Positions 1 to 6,825 are shown, counted from the first letter of the stretch. The stretch is 7,013 nucleotides of DNA from CAYQTE01 sp964420285 (GCA_964420285.1 CAYQTE010000133.1:1-7013), one strand, 5' to 3'. Translations and numbers: made by a program. Notes: generated from the sequence alone by a model not told the origin.

Positions 1-420
1 TCGCTCACCGGCGATAGCGGCGCGGCTTTTCTGGCGGCGTTGACGGATGGACAGCGGAAGCACGTCACGGACATACTGGATCTCCAGCGCAAGGATTTGG
101 GCGAAATCGTCACAACGCGCCGGGCCATCGCGACCGAACTGCGGCGATTCCAGAAGGGAGAATCCGCGGATAACGACAGGGTGCAGTCGCTTTCGAGGCG
201 CTACGGCGAACTGGATGGCGAGATGTCATACTTCTATGCCACGGCCTTCGCGGAGGTGGGCAAGTCGCTGTCGCCTGCGCAGAAGCAAACGCTGGCCAAG
301 ATGCGGACGACCGATCCATCCGATCCCAAAGGCCCGTTCCTGTACTCAGACCCGATCGCCATGCCGACGATAGAGAATACGGACTTCCTGTTTGGAGTTG
401 GGCAGCCAGGGGCAAGATAA
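1..420 (+). CDS. Spy/CpxP-like LTxxQ-motif protein, C-terminal part (5' end outside window)
   Basis: The frame is open from the first base to TAA at 418-420, giving 139 residues, and the only in-frame start candidate (TTG at 40) lies inside a motif, so the gene begins left of the window. Two LTxxQ-type motifs are visible, LTDGQ at window residues 14-18 and LSPAQ at 90-94, about 76 residues apart and separated by a charged, helical-looking segment rich in Arg, Glu and Lys. That spacing resembles the periplasmic Spy/CpxP/ZraP family, whose members act as ATP-independent chaperones or stress and metal sensors. The last 35 or so residues form a Pro/Asp-rich tail (containing GPFLYSDPIAMP) that is not part of the classical family. 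No signal peptide can be checked because the N-terminus is missing, so export is inferred from the family. The next gene follows after 29 bases on the same strand, suggesting one operon with the phosphoesterases. The family call is moderate; the reading frame is secure. Confidence 0.72.
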   Translation, partial: SLTGDSGAAFLAALTDGQRKHVTDILDLQRKDLGEIVTTRRAIATELRRFQKGESADNDRVQSLSRRYGELDGEMSYFYATAFAEVGKSLSPAQKQTLAKMRTTDPSDPKGPFLYSDPIAMPTIENTDFLFGVGQPGAR

Positions 421-449
421 TCGCGGTGCCGAAGACAAGGGCCAGACGT

Positions 450-1973
450 ATGAAGTTCTTTACGAGCCGAAGGTCATTCCTGGGGATTATCGCTTCCGCC
501 TTGGCGTGGCTCGTCGCGCCGGCGACAGGGCAGACGACCGGCCCAATCGCGCCAAGAGCAGGCGGTGGCCAGAAAAGGCGGCCGGGAGAATATCCACTGC
601 CACCGGAATTGGCGGCATTTGGCGTGTTGTCGCTCGTGCTGGGGCGCGTAAGCGACCGCTCGGTCACCGTGAGTACGTTAGCCAGCGAGCCGATGGAGGG
701 GTATTTCGAGTACGGTATATCATCGGGGAATTACAACCACAGGACCAAGACGCTGTCGCTTGCCGCCGGTGAGCCGATCGAGGTGATCTTCGATGGCCTG
801 CTGCCGAACACGCGATATTTCTATCGCCTGCAACATCGCAAGCCCGGCGAAACTGCCTTCGCCGCCCGGTCCGAGTGTCGTTTTCATACACAACGTCCCG
901 CCGGCAGTACCTTCACATTTGCGATTCAAGGCGATTCGCATCCGGAACGTCCCCAGATGAGCAATCCGGACTTGTATGCCCGCACGCTACTCGGCGCGGC
1001 ATCCGTGCAGCCGGATTTCTATATCTGCATCGGGGACGATTTCAGCGTGGATACGCTGCGGGATTACACGGCCCAGACAGTGGCCAATTGCTATACGCTA
1101 CAGCGGCCGTTTCTCGGACTGGTGGCGCAATCGGCGCCGCTGTTTCTGTTGAACGGAAATCACGAGCAGGCATCGCTGTTCAATCTGAACCAAACCGATG
1201 TCAGGCATGATGTGGCGGTCTGGGCCCAAAACGCCCGCAACCGTTATTTTCCGATGCCGCTTCAAGATGCGTTTTACACCGGCGATACCGAGCCATTGAA
1301 GCCGATTGGACCGCTGCGGGATTATTACGCCTGGACCTGGGGCGATGCGCTCTTTGTGGTTCTGGATAACTACTGGCATTCGCCGGTCCAGGTGGACAGC
1401 CCGCTGGGCGGCGGCGATGCCGGCGGGGCCAAGGATCGCGACTGGTGGGACATCACGCTCGGGGACGCGCAGTACCAGTGGTTCAAACGTACGCTCGAAC
1501 AAAGCAACGCCAAGTACAAATTCGTCTTTGCCCATCACGTTCTCGGATCCGGCCGGGGCGGCGTCGATGAGTGCGATCTGTTTGAATGGGGCGGCCGGAA
1601 CAAGCGTGGTGATTGGGAGTTTGCTCAGAAGCGGCCGGGTTGGGAGCTCCCCGTGCATCAGTTGATGGTGAAACACGGCGTGACGATCTTCTTCCAGGGC
1701 CACGACCACCTTTTCGTGCGGCAGGAACGGGATGGAATCGTCTATCAGGAACTTCCGATGCCGGCGGACATGGGCTATGTCGCCTACAACGAAGACCGCT
1801 ATGGGTCTGGCGTCAAGCTGCCGAACTCAGGGTACATGCGCGTCGATGTGTCCCCGCAGCAGGTGAAAGTCGACTATGTGCGGAGCTATCTGCCCAAGAA
1901 TGAAACCGCCGGGCGGAAGACAGGCGACATCGCACATTCCTACAGCATCAAGGCGAAACCCGCTCATGCCTAG
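450..1973 (+). CDS. Exported metallophosphoesterase with PAP/Fn3-like N-terminal domain (complete active site)
   Basis: 507 residues from ATG 450; an in-frame GTG at 426 would add 8 residues, but ATG 450 has an AAGG purine stretch about 10 bases upstream and puts the signal peptide at the N-terminus. The N-terminus carries a Tat-like motif, SRRSFLG at residues 6-12, followed by a hydrophobic stretch and an Ala-rich cleavage region near residue 28. Residues about 58-147 look like the Fn3-type domain of purple acid phosphatases. The calcineurin-like phosphoesterase domain follows with all expected motifs: D162-x-H164, G195-D196, N237-H238-E239, H362-H363 and G417-H418-D-H420. These are the usual ligands of a two-metal centre hydrolysing phosphomonoesters or phosphodiesters. 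The substrate cannot be read from sequence. Tat export would fit folding and metal loading in the cytoplasm before secretion. Its stop codon overlaps the start of a homologous downstream gene by 8 bases. Confidence 0.92.
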   Translation: MKFFTSRRSFLGIIASALAWLVAPATGQTTGPIAPRAGGGQKRRPGEYPLPPELAAFGVLSLVLGRVSDRSVTVSTLASEPMEGYFEYGISSGNYNHRTKTLSLAAGEPIEVIFDGLLPNTRYFYRLQHRKPGETAFAARSECRFHTQRPAGSTFTFAIQGDSHPERPQMSNPDLYARTLLGAASVQPDFYICIGDDFSVDTLRDYTAQTVANCYTLQRPFLGLVAQSAPLFLLNGNHEQASLFNLNQTDVRHDVAVWAQNARNRYFPMPLQDAFYTGDTEPLKPIGPLRDYYAWTWGDALFVVLDNYWHSPVQVDSPLGGGDAGGAKDRDWWDITLGDAQYQWFKRTLEQSNAKYKFVFAHHVLGSGRGGVDECDLFEWGGRNKRGDWEFAQKRPGWELPVHQLMVKHGVTIFFQGHDHLFVRQERDGIVYQELPMPADMGYVAYNEDRYGSGVKLPNSGYMRVDVSPQQVKVDYVRSYLPKNETAGRKTGDIAHSYSIKAKPAHA

Positions 1974-3429
1974 ATCGCTGACCATCTGCGGCGCCGTTCT
2001 TTTCGCTTTCTGGTCGATGAGCCCGAAGGCGGTGGCGGATGATCCCAAGCCGACCACGGCCATTGCAAATCCAGCCAAGGAGGCGGCGAGCGATTTCAAC
2101 CTCACCGTTCCCGCCCATGCGTATGATCTGATCCTCGCGCGTCCCGAGAAGACGGCCATCACACTGAGCGTGCTGACCTATCAGGACATGGAAGGGTATG
2201 TCGTCTATGGGACGCAGCCCAAGACTTATGTGGCACAAACGCCAGCGCAGCATTTTGACAAAGACTCGCCGCTCGAAATCGTGATCGGAACCCTGCAGGC
2301 CGACACCCGCTATTACTATCAATTCCGCTCGCGTCCGCCCGGCACGCAGGAGTTCAGCAGCAGCCCGGAATACACCTTTCACACCGCACGGCTGGCGGGA
2401 GCGGGATTCGCCTTTACGCTGACCGCGGACGCGCATCTTGACGGCCATACCGATCCCAATGTGTATCTTCGGACTCTCTCCAATATCCAAGCTGACAGCC
2501 CTGATTTCAATATCGACCTGGGTAACCTGTTCATGACCGACAAGCACGCCAGCCGCGACGAGGCCGCGCGGCAATATCTGGCCGAGCGCTACTACCTCGG
2601 CCGGATTGGGTGCTCGACGCCGATCCTTTTGGCCCTGGGCACACACGATGGCGAGAGTAACAGATACGACGACGGCACCGGCGATTGCCTTGCGGTGTGG
2701 TCAAACCTGACGCGCAAATGCTACTTCCCCAATCCCGTTCCCGACGATTTCTTTGCCGGGAACAAAACGCCCAAGCCGCATTGCGATCTACTTCAGGATT
2801 ATTACGCCTGGGAATGGGGTGACGCCCTCTTCGTCGTGCTCGATCCGTTTTGGAATTCGGTGCCCGAGCGCGGCGTGCATGACGGCTGGGCATGGTCGCT
2901 CGGCCTGCCGCAGTATCAGTGGCTCGAACAAACCCTTGCCCACAGCCGGGCCAGATTCAAGTTCGTGTTTATCCATAATCTTCTCACCGGCGATCCGGCC
3001 GCACGCGGCGGCGTCGAAGTAGCGTCGTTCAACGAATGGGGCGGGAAGAACCTCGATGGCAGCGAAGGTTTCAAGCAGCACCGTCAGGGGTGGGATATGC
3101 CCGTTCACCAGTTGCTGGTGCAAAATCATGTTGCGGCCGTGTTCAAGGCCCATGACAATTTTTTCGCCCGACAGGAACTGGACGGGATTGTGTATCAGAT
3201 GGTTCCGCAGCCAAGCTTTGCCGGAAACGATCGCATTCGCGATCTGGAAACCTACGGCTACAAACAGGGCACGTTTCTTGGCAATTCCGGGCATGTGCGC
3301 GTGACCGTCACATCGGAAAAGGTGCGCGTGGAGTATGTCCGCTCTTACCCGCCCAGAGCCGCCAGCCCGCAACATCCCAACGGCGAAATCGCATCTTCCT
3401 ACGAAATCGCCGCGACCAAGGCAGAGTAG
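1966..3429 (+). CDS. Exported metallophosphoesterase paralogue with degenerate metal-binding site (probable pseudoenzyme)
   Basis: 487 residues from ATG 1966, chosen because it begins a clear Sec signal peptide (Arg3, hydrophobic core about 5-18, AVA cleavage site at 22-24) and overlaps the preceding stop by 8 bases, an arrangement typical of translational coupling. A purine-rich AAGG lies roughly 10 bases upstream. The layout matches the upstream protein: Fn3-like domain at about 53-140, then a calcineurin-like phosphoesterase domain, with shared stretches such as DYYAW-WGDALFVVLD and a YVRSY-P tail. The active site is altered. D155-x-H157 and H337 remain, but the motif II Asp is Asn187 (GN), the motif III Asn is Thr226 (GTHD), and GHxH has become A395-H396-D-N398. 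Three predicted metal ligands are therefore replaced, so a normal two-metal phosphatase activity is unlikely. It may bind a partner or ligand, use one metal, or have changed chemistry; these are inferences. The frame is intact, so it is not a decayed pseudogene. Confidence 0.9.
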   Translation: MPRSLTICGAVLFAFWSMSPKAVADDPKPTTAIANPAKEAASDFNLTVPAHAYDLILARPEKTAITLSVLTYQDMEGYVVYGTQPKTYVAQTPAQHFDKDSPLEIVIGTLQADTRYYYQFRSRPPGTQEFSSSPEYTFHTARLAGAGFAFTLTADAHLDGHTDPNVYLRTLSNIQADSPDFNIDLGNLFMTDKHASRDEAARQYLAERYYLGRIGCSTPILLALGTHDGESNRYDDGTGDCLAVWSNLTRKCYFPNPVPDDFFAGNKTPKPHCDLLQDYYAWEWGDALFVVLDPFWNSVPERGVHDGWAWSLGLPQYQWLEQTLAHSRARFKFVFIHNLLTGDPAARGGVEVASFNEWGGKNLDGSEGFKQHRQGWDMPVHQLLVQNHVAAVFKAHDNFFARQELDGIVYQMVPQPSFAGNDRIRDLETYGYKQGTFLGNSGHVRVTVTSEKVRVEYVRSYPPRAASPQHPNGEIASSYEIAATKAE

Positions 3430-3462
3430 ATCTCTGTGTGGTGTAGGTTGCCTGCGGCTACA

Positions 3463-3501
3463 ATGGCCGCTCGGTCGGGTTCGGCGGCGCCGAGCGGCCA
3501 T
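3463..3501. repeat. Perfect 12-bp inverted repeat in intergenic gap (candidate hairpin/terminator or regulatory stem)
   Basis: ATGGCCGCTCGG at 3463-3474 is exactly mirrored by CCGAGCGGCCAT at 3490-3501, with a 15-base GC-rich loop. It lies in the 101-base gap between the second phosphoesterase stop and the next gene's start. In RNA it would form a very stable GC-rich stem. No run of T follows either arm, so it is not a textbook intrinsic terminator. It could be a U-less terminator, an mRNA-stabilising stem, a protein-binding site or a dispersed repeat. The right arm ends 29 bases before ATG 3531, leaving the likely ribosome site free. Confidence 0.75.
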
Positions 3502-3530
3502 GCGATTTGCTCCCAGATAGGCGGTGCATC

Positions 3531-4721
3531 ATGAACAGAATTCCACTCGCGTGCGCGGTGTTTCTTTCTCTGGCCATTTTCGGCCAGGGCTTTTCTCTGG
3601 CCCAAACCCGGCCGTCTGATGCGCCGACCACCCGCCATGTGATGCTCGCCATGTCTCCGGCCAAATTGACCGACTGGCAAACCCGTTGGGAAAAGAGCAT
3701 CAGGAACGAGGCCCGCAACCGTTATTGCGACAAGGAACTGGGCGAAGAAACCGGCTGGCTCATGTCGCCGCTCATGAACGGCTTCTATTACGGTTACATG
3801 TCCACCAAGGACACCCAATGGATCGACATGCTCGTCGACTGGACCGATTCCTGGATCAAACGCGAAACCATCGAGCCGGATGGTTATCCCGGCTGGCCCA
3901 AACTTGGCGCGGCCGGCACCGACGTTGACAAACTCAACGATTTCAACGCCGACAGCCTGCTCGGCGATGCGATGGTTCTGCGGCCGGTGGTCATGATGTC
4001 CGACCGGATTCTCAAGACGCCGGCGCTGAAGGAGAAATATGGCGACAAGGCCACGGGTTACATCCAGCTTGCCGAGACGATTTTCGAGAAATGGGACAAG
4101 CGCGGCGCCTGGCGCGATACCGAAGGCGGCGGCAATATCACGATCGTCCTGCCGTACGGATTCGATCCCGCCACCGGCAAGTGGACGGCCGGCTACGACA
4201 AGCGGAATTCGCCGGACATCGGCTTTTCCCACCCGAACAACAAGGCCAACCTGGTGGCTCAGTGGCTGCTGGCGATGTCGGATGCCACGCAGAAGCCCAT
4301 CTACAAAACGCGGGCCGAAAAATGGTTCAAACTCATGAAATCCCGCATGAAGCTCAAGGCTGACGGGACGTACGAGATCTGGAACTACTGGCAGCCGGCC
4401 GGGCCTTGGGATTTGCAGCCCGATGGGTCCACAAAGCACTGGGTCGGGGTTCATCCCAACGGCGGCTATTACGAGATCGACGCCGGCGGGATCGTGGCCG
4501 CGTACGAGCACGGCCTGATCTTCGACAAGACCGACCTGGCCCATTTGATCGCCACGGCCAAATCCGAAAAGCGATATTGGACGGCGCTGGCGCCTTATGA
4601 CGACGACATCCAGAAAGATTTCGAGACCACGACCAACCCAGACGGGTGGGGCGGATTGACGGACGTGCCGTGGTATTTGTCGCTGCAAGTTGCATTGAGT
4701 CAGCCCCCGGGAAACCGCTGA
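3531..4721 (+). CDS. Secreted protein of unknown function, aromatic-rich, possible alpha/alpha-barrel fold
   Basis: 396 residues from ATG 3531, preceded by TAGGCGG at a suitable distance; an in-frame TTG at 3507 would add 8 residues ahead of the signal peptide and is less likely. Residues 1-24 form a Sec signal peptide (Arg3, hydrophobic 4-18, cleavage probably after SLA at 22-24). The mature protein has repeated aromatic and acidic segments: GWLMSP with Trp76, EPDGYPGWPK at 115-124, HPNNKANLV starting at His234, HPNGGYYEIDAGG starting at His308, and a Trp/Gly-rich end (GWGGLTDVPWYLSLQ). Alternating helical and Trp/Tyr/Gly-rich loops recall alpha/alpha-toroid glycosidases, lyases or epimerases, but I do not recognise the family and cannot name catalytic residues. 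It may share export and transcription with the upstream phosphoesterases, although the hairpin in the gap could separate the units. Confidence 0.88.
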   Translation: MNRIPLACAVFLSLAIFGQGFSLAQTRPSDAPTTRHVMLAMSPAKLTDWQTRWEKSIRNEARNRYCDKELGEETGWLMSPLMNGFYYGYMSTKDTQWIDMLVDWTDSWIKRETIEPDGYPGWPKLGAAGTDVDKLNDFNADSLLGDAMVLRPVVMMSDRILKTPALKEKYGDKATGYIQLAETIFEKWDKRGAWRDTEGGGNITIVLPYGFDPATGKWTAGYDKRNSPDIGFSHPNNKANLVAQWLLAMSDATQKPIYKTRAEKWFKLMKSRMKLKADGTYEIWNYWQPAGPWDLQPDGSTKHWVGVHPNGGYYEIDAGGIVAAYEHGLIFDKTDLAHLIATAKSEKRYWTALAPYDDDIQKDFETTTNPDGWGGLTDVPWYLSLQVALSQPPGNR

Positions 4722-4926
4722 CGGGTCGGGCCTTTCGACGCCCCGGCAGCCACCGGTCTCTGCCTGGCAGAAAATTTTCCTGCTGTGGCGAAAGAATCCG
4801 GCTGGCGAGTCGTGATTCGACACGCTACGATATCCTCATTGGTTGGTGACGAAGCGGCTTGGCAACAGCCTTCCGGTGCCGCGCTTTTCCTTCTCGCCTG
4901 CCTGCCTTGGTCGACGTGTATTCTTT
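4722..4926. other. Intergenic region of about 200 bases, with a weak hairpin at 4759-4771
   Basis: No convincing gene is seen here. The monooxygenase frame stays open back to TTG 4843 and GTG 4846, but the translated stretch looks unlike the family. TCTGC-CTG-GCAGA (4759-4771) can form a 5-bp stem followed directly by AAATTTTCC, so it might be a weak terminator for the gene ending at 4721. The stem is short and the T run has only four bases. No confident -35/-10 promoter pair was found, although the monooxygenase promoter would be expected here. Confidence 0.35.
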
Positions 4927-6378
4927 ATGCCCGTTGGCTTCTACCGGAAGCAGGAAAACAGCACGTTGGCATTCACCATCATTCAGGGCGGCATGGGCGT
5001 GGGGGTATCGGGGTGGCCGCTCGCGCGGGCCGTTTCGCAATTGGGACAACTCGGCGTCGTGTCGGGGACGGGTTTGGCGGTGATGTTGTCACGGCGCCTC
5101 GGCCGCGGCGATCCTGGCGGTCATATCCGGCGGGCGCTGGCGAAATTCCCGGTTCCGGCCATGGCCCAGCGCATACTCGACCGCTATTACGTCGCCGGGG
5201 GCAAGGGCAGCGACGAAGCGTTCACTCCCGTGACGATGCCGCGGATCGAATTGCCCCTGCCCTTCCTCGAACTTACCGTAGTGGCCAATTTCGTCGAGGT
5301 GTGGCTGGCGAAAGAGGGCCACGACGGCGTTGTCGGCATCAATTACCTCGAGAAAATGCAGATTCCAACCCTGCCGCAATTGCTGGGATCGATGCTGGCC
5401 GGCGTGGACTATATCCTGATGGGCGCCGGAATCCCGCGGTCCATACCGGGCATTCTCGACGCCTTCGCCGCCGGCAAGGCCGCCGAGATGCGCTTCGACG
5501 TCGAGGATGCCAGGCCCGACGATCATTTCACCTGCCGCCTGGATCCGACGCAGGTGCTGGGGATGACGCCGAACCTGGCCCGGCCTAAATTCCTGGCGAT
5601 CGTCGCCTCGGTCGTGCTGGCCATGACCCTGGCTCGCAAATCGAACGGCCGGGTGGATGGATTCGTGGTCGAAGGTCCGACGGCTGGCGGACACAACGCC
5701 CCGCCGCGCGGGCCATTGAAACTCAGCGAACTGGGCGAGCCTGTCTACGGCCAGCGCGATGATGTCGATCTGGCGGCCATGCGCGAATTGGGCCTGCCAT
5801 TCTGGCTGGCGGGCGGTTTTGCCGAGCCGGGCCGGTTGAAGGAAGCTCTGGCGGCCGGGGCACAGGGAATCCAGGTCGGAACCGTCTTCGCGTTCTGCGC
5901 CGAATCCAGTGTCACCGAGGAACTGAAACGGCAGGTGTTGGGCCTCAGCCGCAGCGGCACGGCCGTGGTGTTCACCGATCCCCAGGCCTCGCCGACCGGG
6001 TTCCCGTTCAAGGTCTCGCGTCTGGAAGGCACGCTCTCGGAACCGCAGACCTACGAGCAGCGCACGCGCACATGCGACATCGGCGGCCTGCGCCGCCTCT
6101 ACCGCCGCGAAGATGGCACCGTCGGCTATCGCTGCCCGGCCGAACCCGTCGAACAATATGTCGCCAAGGGCGGCAACGAGGCCGACACCCTCGGCCGCAA
6201 ATGCCTCTGCAACGCCCTGTTCGCCAACATCGGCCTCGGCCAACCGCTCGAGGATGGCCAACACGAACTGGCCCTGGTCACCGCCGGCGACGATGTCGTC
6301 CGCCTCTCGCGTCTGCTAAAGGACGGCCGGGAAACGTACACGGCTCGGGATGTGGTGGAGTATTTGCTGGGTGGTTGA
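4927..6378 (+). CDS. Nitronate monooxygenase / 2-nitropropane dioxygenase-like flavoprotein with Cys-rich C-terminal segment
   Basis: 483 residues from ATG 4927. This is a cytoplasmic FMN-binding TIM-barrel protein of the nitronate monooxygenase (NMO/NPD) superfamily, whose members oxidise alkyl nitronates; relatives include FabK-type enoyl reductases, so the substrate is uncertain. Visible signatures are IIQGGMGVGVSG near the N-terminus (Q20-S28), EGPTAGGHN at 249-257 (the AGGH flavin/phosphate region), a GGFAEPGRL segment at 296-304, and GIQVGT at 314-319. From about residue 380 a tail with four cysteines (C383, C403, C426, C428 in GRKCLCN) follows the barrel. The start is uncertain: ATG 4927 has no Shine-Dalgarno sequence, while TTG 4966 (codon 14) has AGGAA nine bases upstream and would put the IIQGG strand right at the N-terminus; TTG 4843 and GTG 4846 are also in frame. 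The coding region looks more GC-rich in third positions than the genes upstream, by eye. It appears to be functionally independent of them. Confidence 0.92.
   Translation: MPVGFYRKQENSTLAFTIIQGGMGVGVSGWPLARAVSQLGQLGVVSGTGLAVMLSRRLGRGDPGGHIRRALAKFPVPAMAQRILDRYYVAGGKGSDEAFTPVTMPRIELPLPFLELTVVANFVEVWLAKEGHDGVVGINYLEKMQIPTLPQLLGSMLAGVDYILMGAGIPRSIPGILDAFAAGKAAEMRFDVEDARPDDHFTCRLDPTQVLGMTPNLARPKFLAIVASVVLAMTLARKSNGRVDGFVVEGPTAGGHNAPPRGPLKLSELGEPVYGQRDDVDLAAMRELGLPFWLAGGFAEPGRLKEALAAGAQGIQVGTVFAFCAESSVTEELKRQVLGLSRSGTAVVFTDPQASPTGFPFKVSRLEGTLSEPQTYEQRTRTCDIGGLRRLYRREDGTVGYRCPAEPVEQYVAKGGNEADTLGRKCLCNALFANIGLGQPLEDGQHELALVTAGDDVVRLSRLLKDGRETYTARDVVEYLLGG
4952..4956 (+). promoter_or_regulatory. Candidate ribosome binding site supporting a TTG start at 4966
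   Basis: AGGAA lies nine bases before TTG 4966, an ideal spacing. The upstream ATG 4927 is preceded by a pyrimidine-rich stretch without a recognisable Shine-Dalgarno site. If used, the monooxygenase is 13 residues shorter and starts almost directly at its first barrel strand. Confidence 0.4.
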
Positions 6379-6386
6379 GCCACCCA
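6368..6386. terminator. Weak bidirectional hairpin between convergent genes, overlapping a stop codon
   Basis: TGGGTGG (6368-6374) and CCACCCA (6380-6386) pair perfectly around the loop TTGAG, and the loop contains part of the TGA stop of the monooxygenase (6376-6378). It lies where two convergent genes end 12 bases apart, so it could terminate transcripts from both sides. There is no T-rich tract on either side, which makes an intrinsic terminator uncertain. Confidence 0.35.
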
Positions 6387-6390
6387 CTAC

Positions 6391-6825
6391 CTAACGCTTG
6401 GCATCGATCAGCTTTTCCTTCCAATCCGGATGTTCCGCAATGAGTCTTTGCACAACAGCCCGGCCCGCTGGCGTCAGCCAACACGCCGTAAAGCACGCTC
6501 CGGCTGGTGGGTCGCCGAGATTTCCACCGCCGTTCAACAGTCGCTCCGATTCAGGTTCCTTGCGCGTCAGTTCGATGAGCGTTGAATACCACAATCCGAG
6601 CACAGGAAATCGAGCCGCGGCGTCCTCATCGCCGTGGTAGACCGCCGGTGCGGCTTCGGCAAGCGCCTCATTCCACAAACCCGCCGCGTCCAATGCGTGT
6701 TGAAGGACACGATGGCAGTTGGCATGAATGCGGTCCACCGGCGGCGGAGCATGGAAAAAACGCCGAAGCGAGAATGGGGTTCCCGCGCAAATCGGCGTCA
6801 GCTTGCTCACCCGTTTCCAATTCAC
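6391..6825 (-). CDS. Conserved-looking hypothetical protein downstream of aroF
   Basis: 144 residues from GTG at 6825 to TAG at 6391-6393. The frame runs on upstream to 7005, but that part lies over the aroF end in another frame and its Gly/Arg-rich translation is a shadow. The GTG start overlaps the aroF TGA as GTGA, a common coupling arrangement; GGGAGG sits only one base ahead of it, so re-initiation or a start at GTG 6810 is also possible. The protein is soluble-looking, without signal peptide or membrane segment. It has a helical middle (RIHANCHRVLQHAL, then an Ala/Glu-rich stretch and LGLWYSTLIEL) and ends with a segment containing WLTPAGRAVVQRLIAEHP and a charged tail. I do not recognise the family. 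Its position suggests co-transcription with aroF, but no role in aromatic synthesis can be claimed. Confidence 0.62.
   Translation of the reverse strand: MNWKRVSKLTPICAGTPFSLRRFFHAPPPVDRIHANCHRVLQHALDAAGLWNEALAEAAPAVYHGDEDAAARFPVLGLWYSTLIELTRKEPESERLLNGGGNLGDPPAGACFTACWLTPAGRAVVQRLIAEHPDWKEKLIDAKR

Noticed and set aside
1876..1965. 30-codon upstream extension of the second phosphoesterase
   Set aside because: It overlaps the end of the first phosphoesterase in another frame and would bury the Sec signal peptide that begins at ATG 1966.
1966..3429. Second phosphoesterase as a decaying pseudogene
   Set aside because: The frame is open over the full family length with signal peptide, both domains and the conserved tail intact; only selected ligand residues are changed.
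4767..4783. Near-palindrome around AAAATTTT as a regulator-binding operator
   Set aside because: It has a mismatch, is short, and no promoter elements can be placed around it, so there is no support beyond chance.
3399..4823. Long minus-strand open frame of 474 codons opposite the secreted protein gene
   Set aside because: It lies antisense over a gene with a signal peptide and a ribosome site, and its translation is Arg/Gly/Pro/Val-rich with no recognisable domain. This is typical of an antisense shadow in GC-rich DNA.
4785..5588. Plus-strand open frame of 267 codons in another frame over the start of the monooxygenase
   Set aside because: Its translation is Arg/Gly-rich and it overlaps the flavoprotein motifs in the correct frame; it is a shadow.
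5089..6264. Long minus-strand open frame of 391 codons opposite the monooxygenase
   Set aside because: The plus strand encodes clear nitronate monooxygenase motifs over the whole length; the antisense translation is His/Gln/Arg-rich without motifs.
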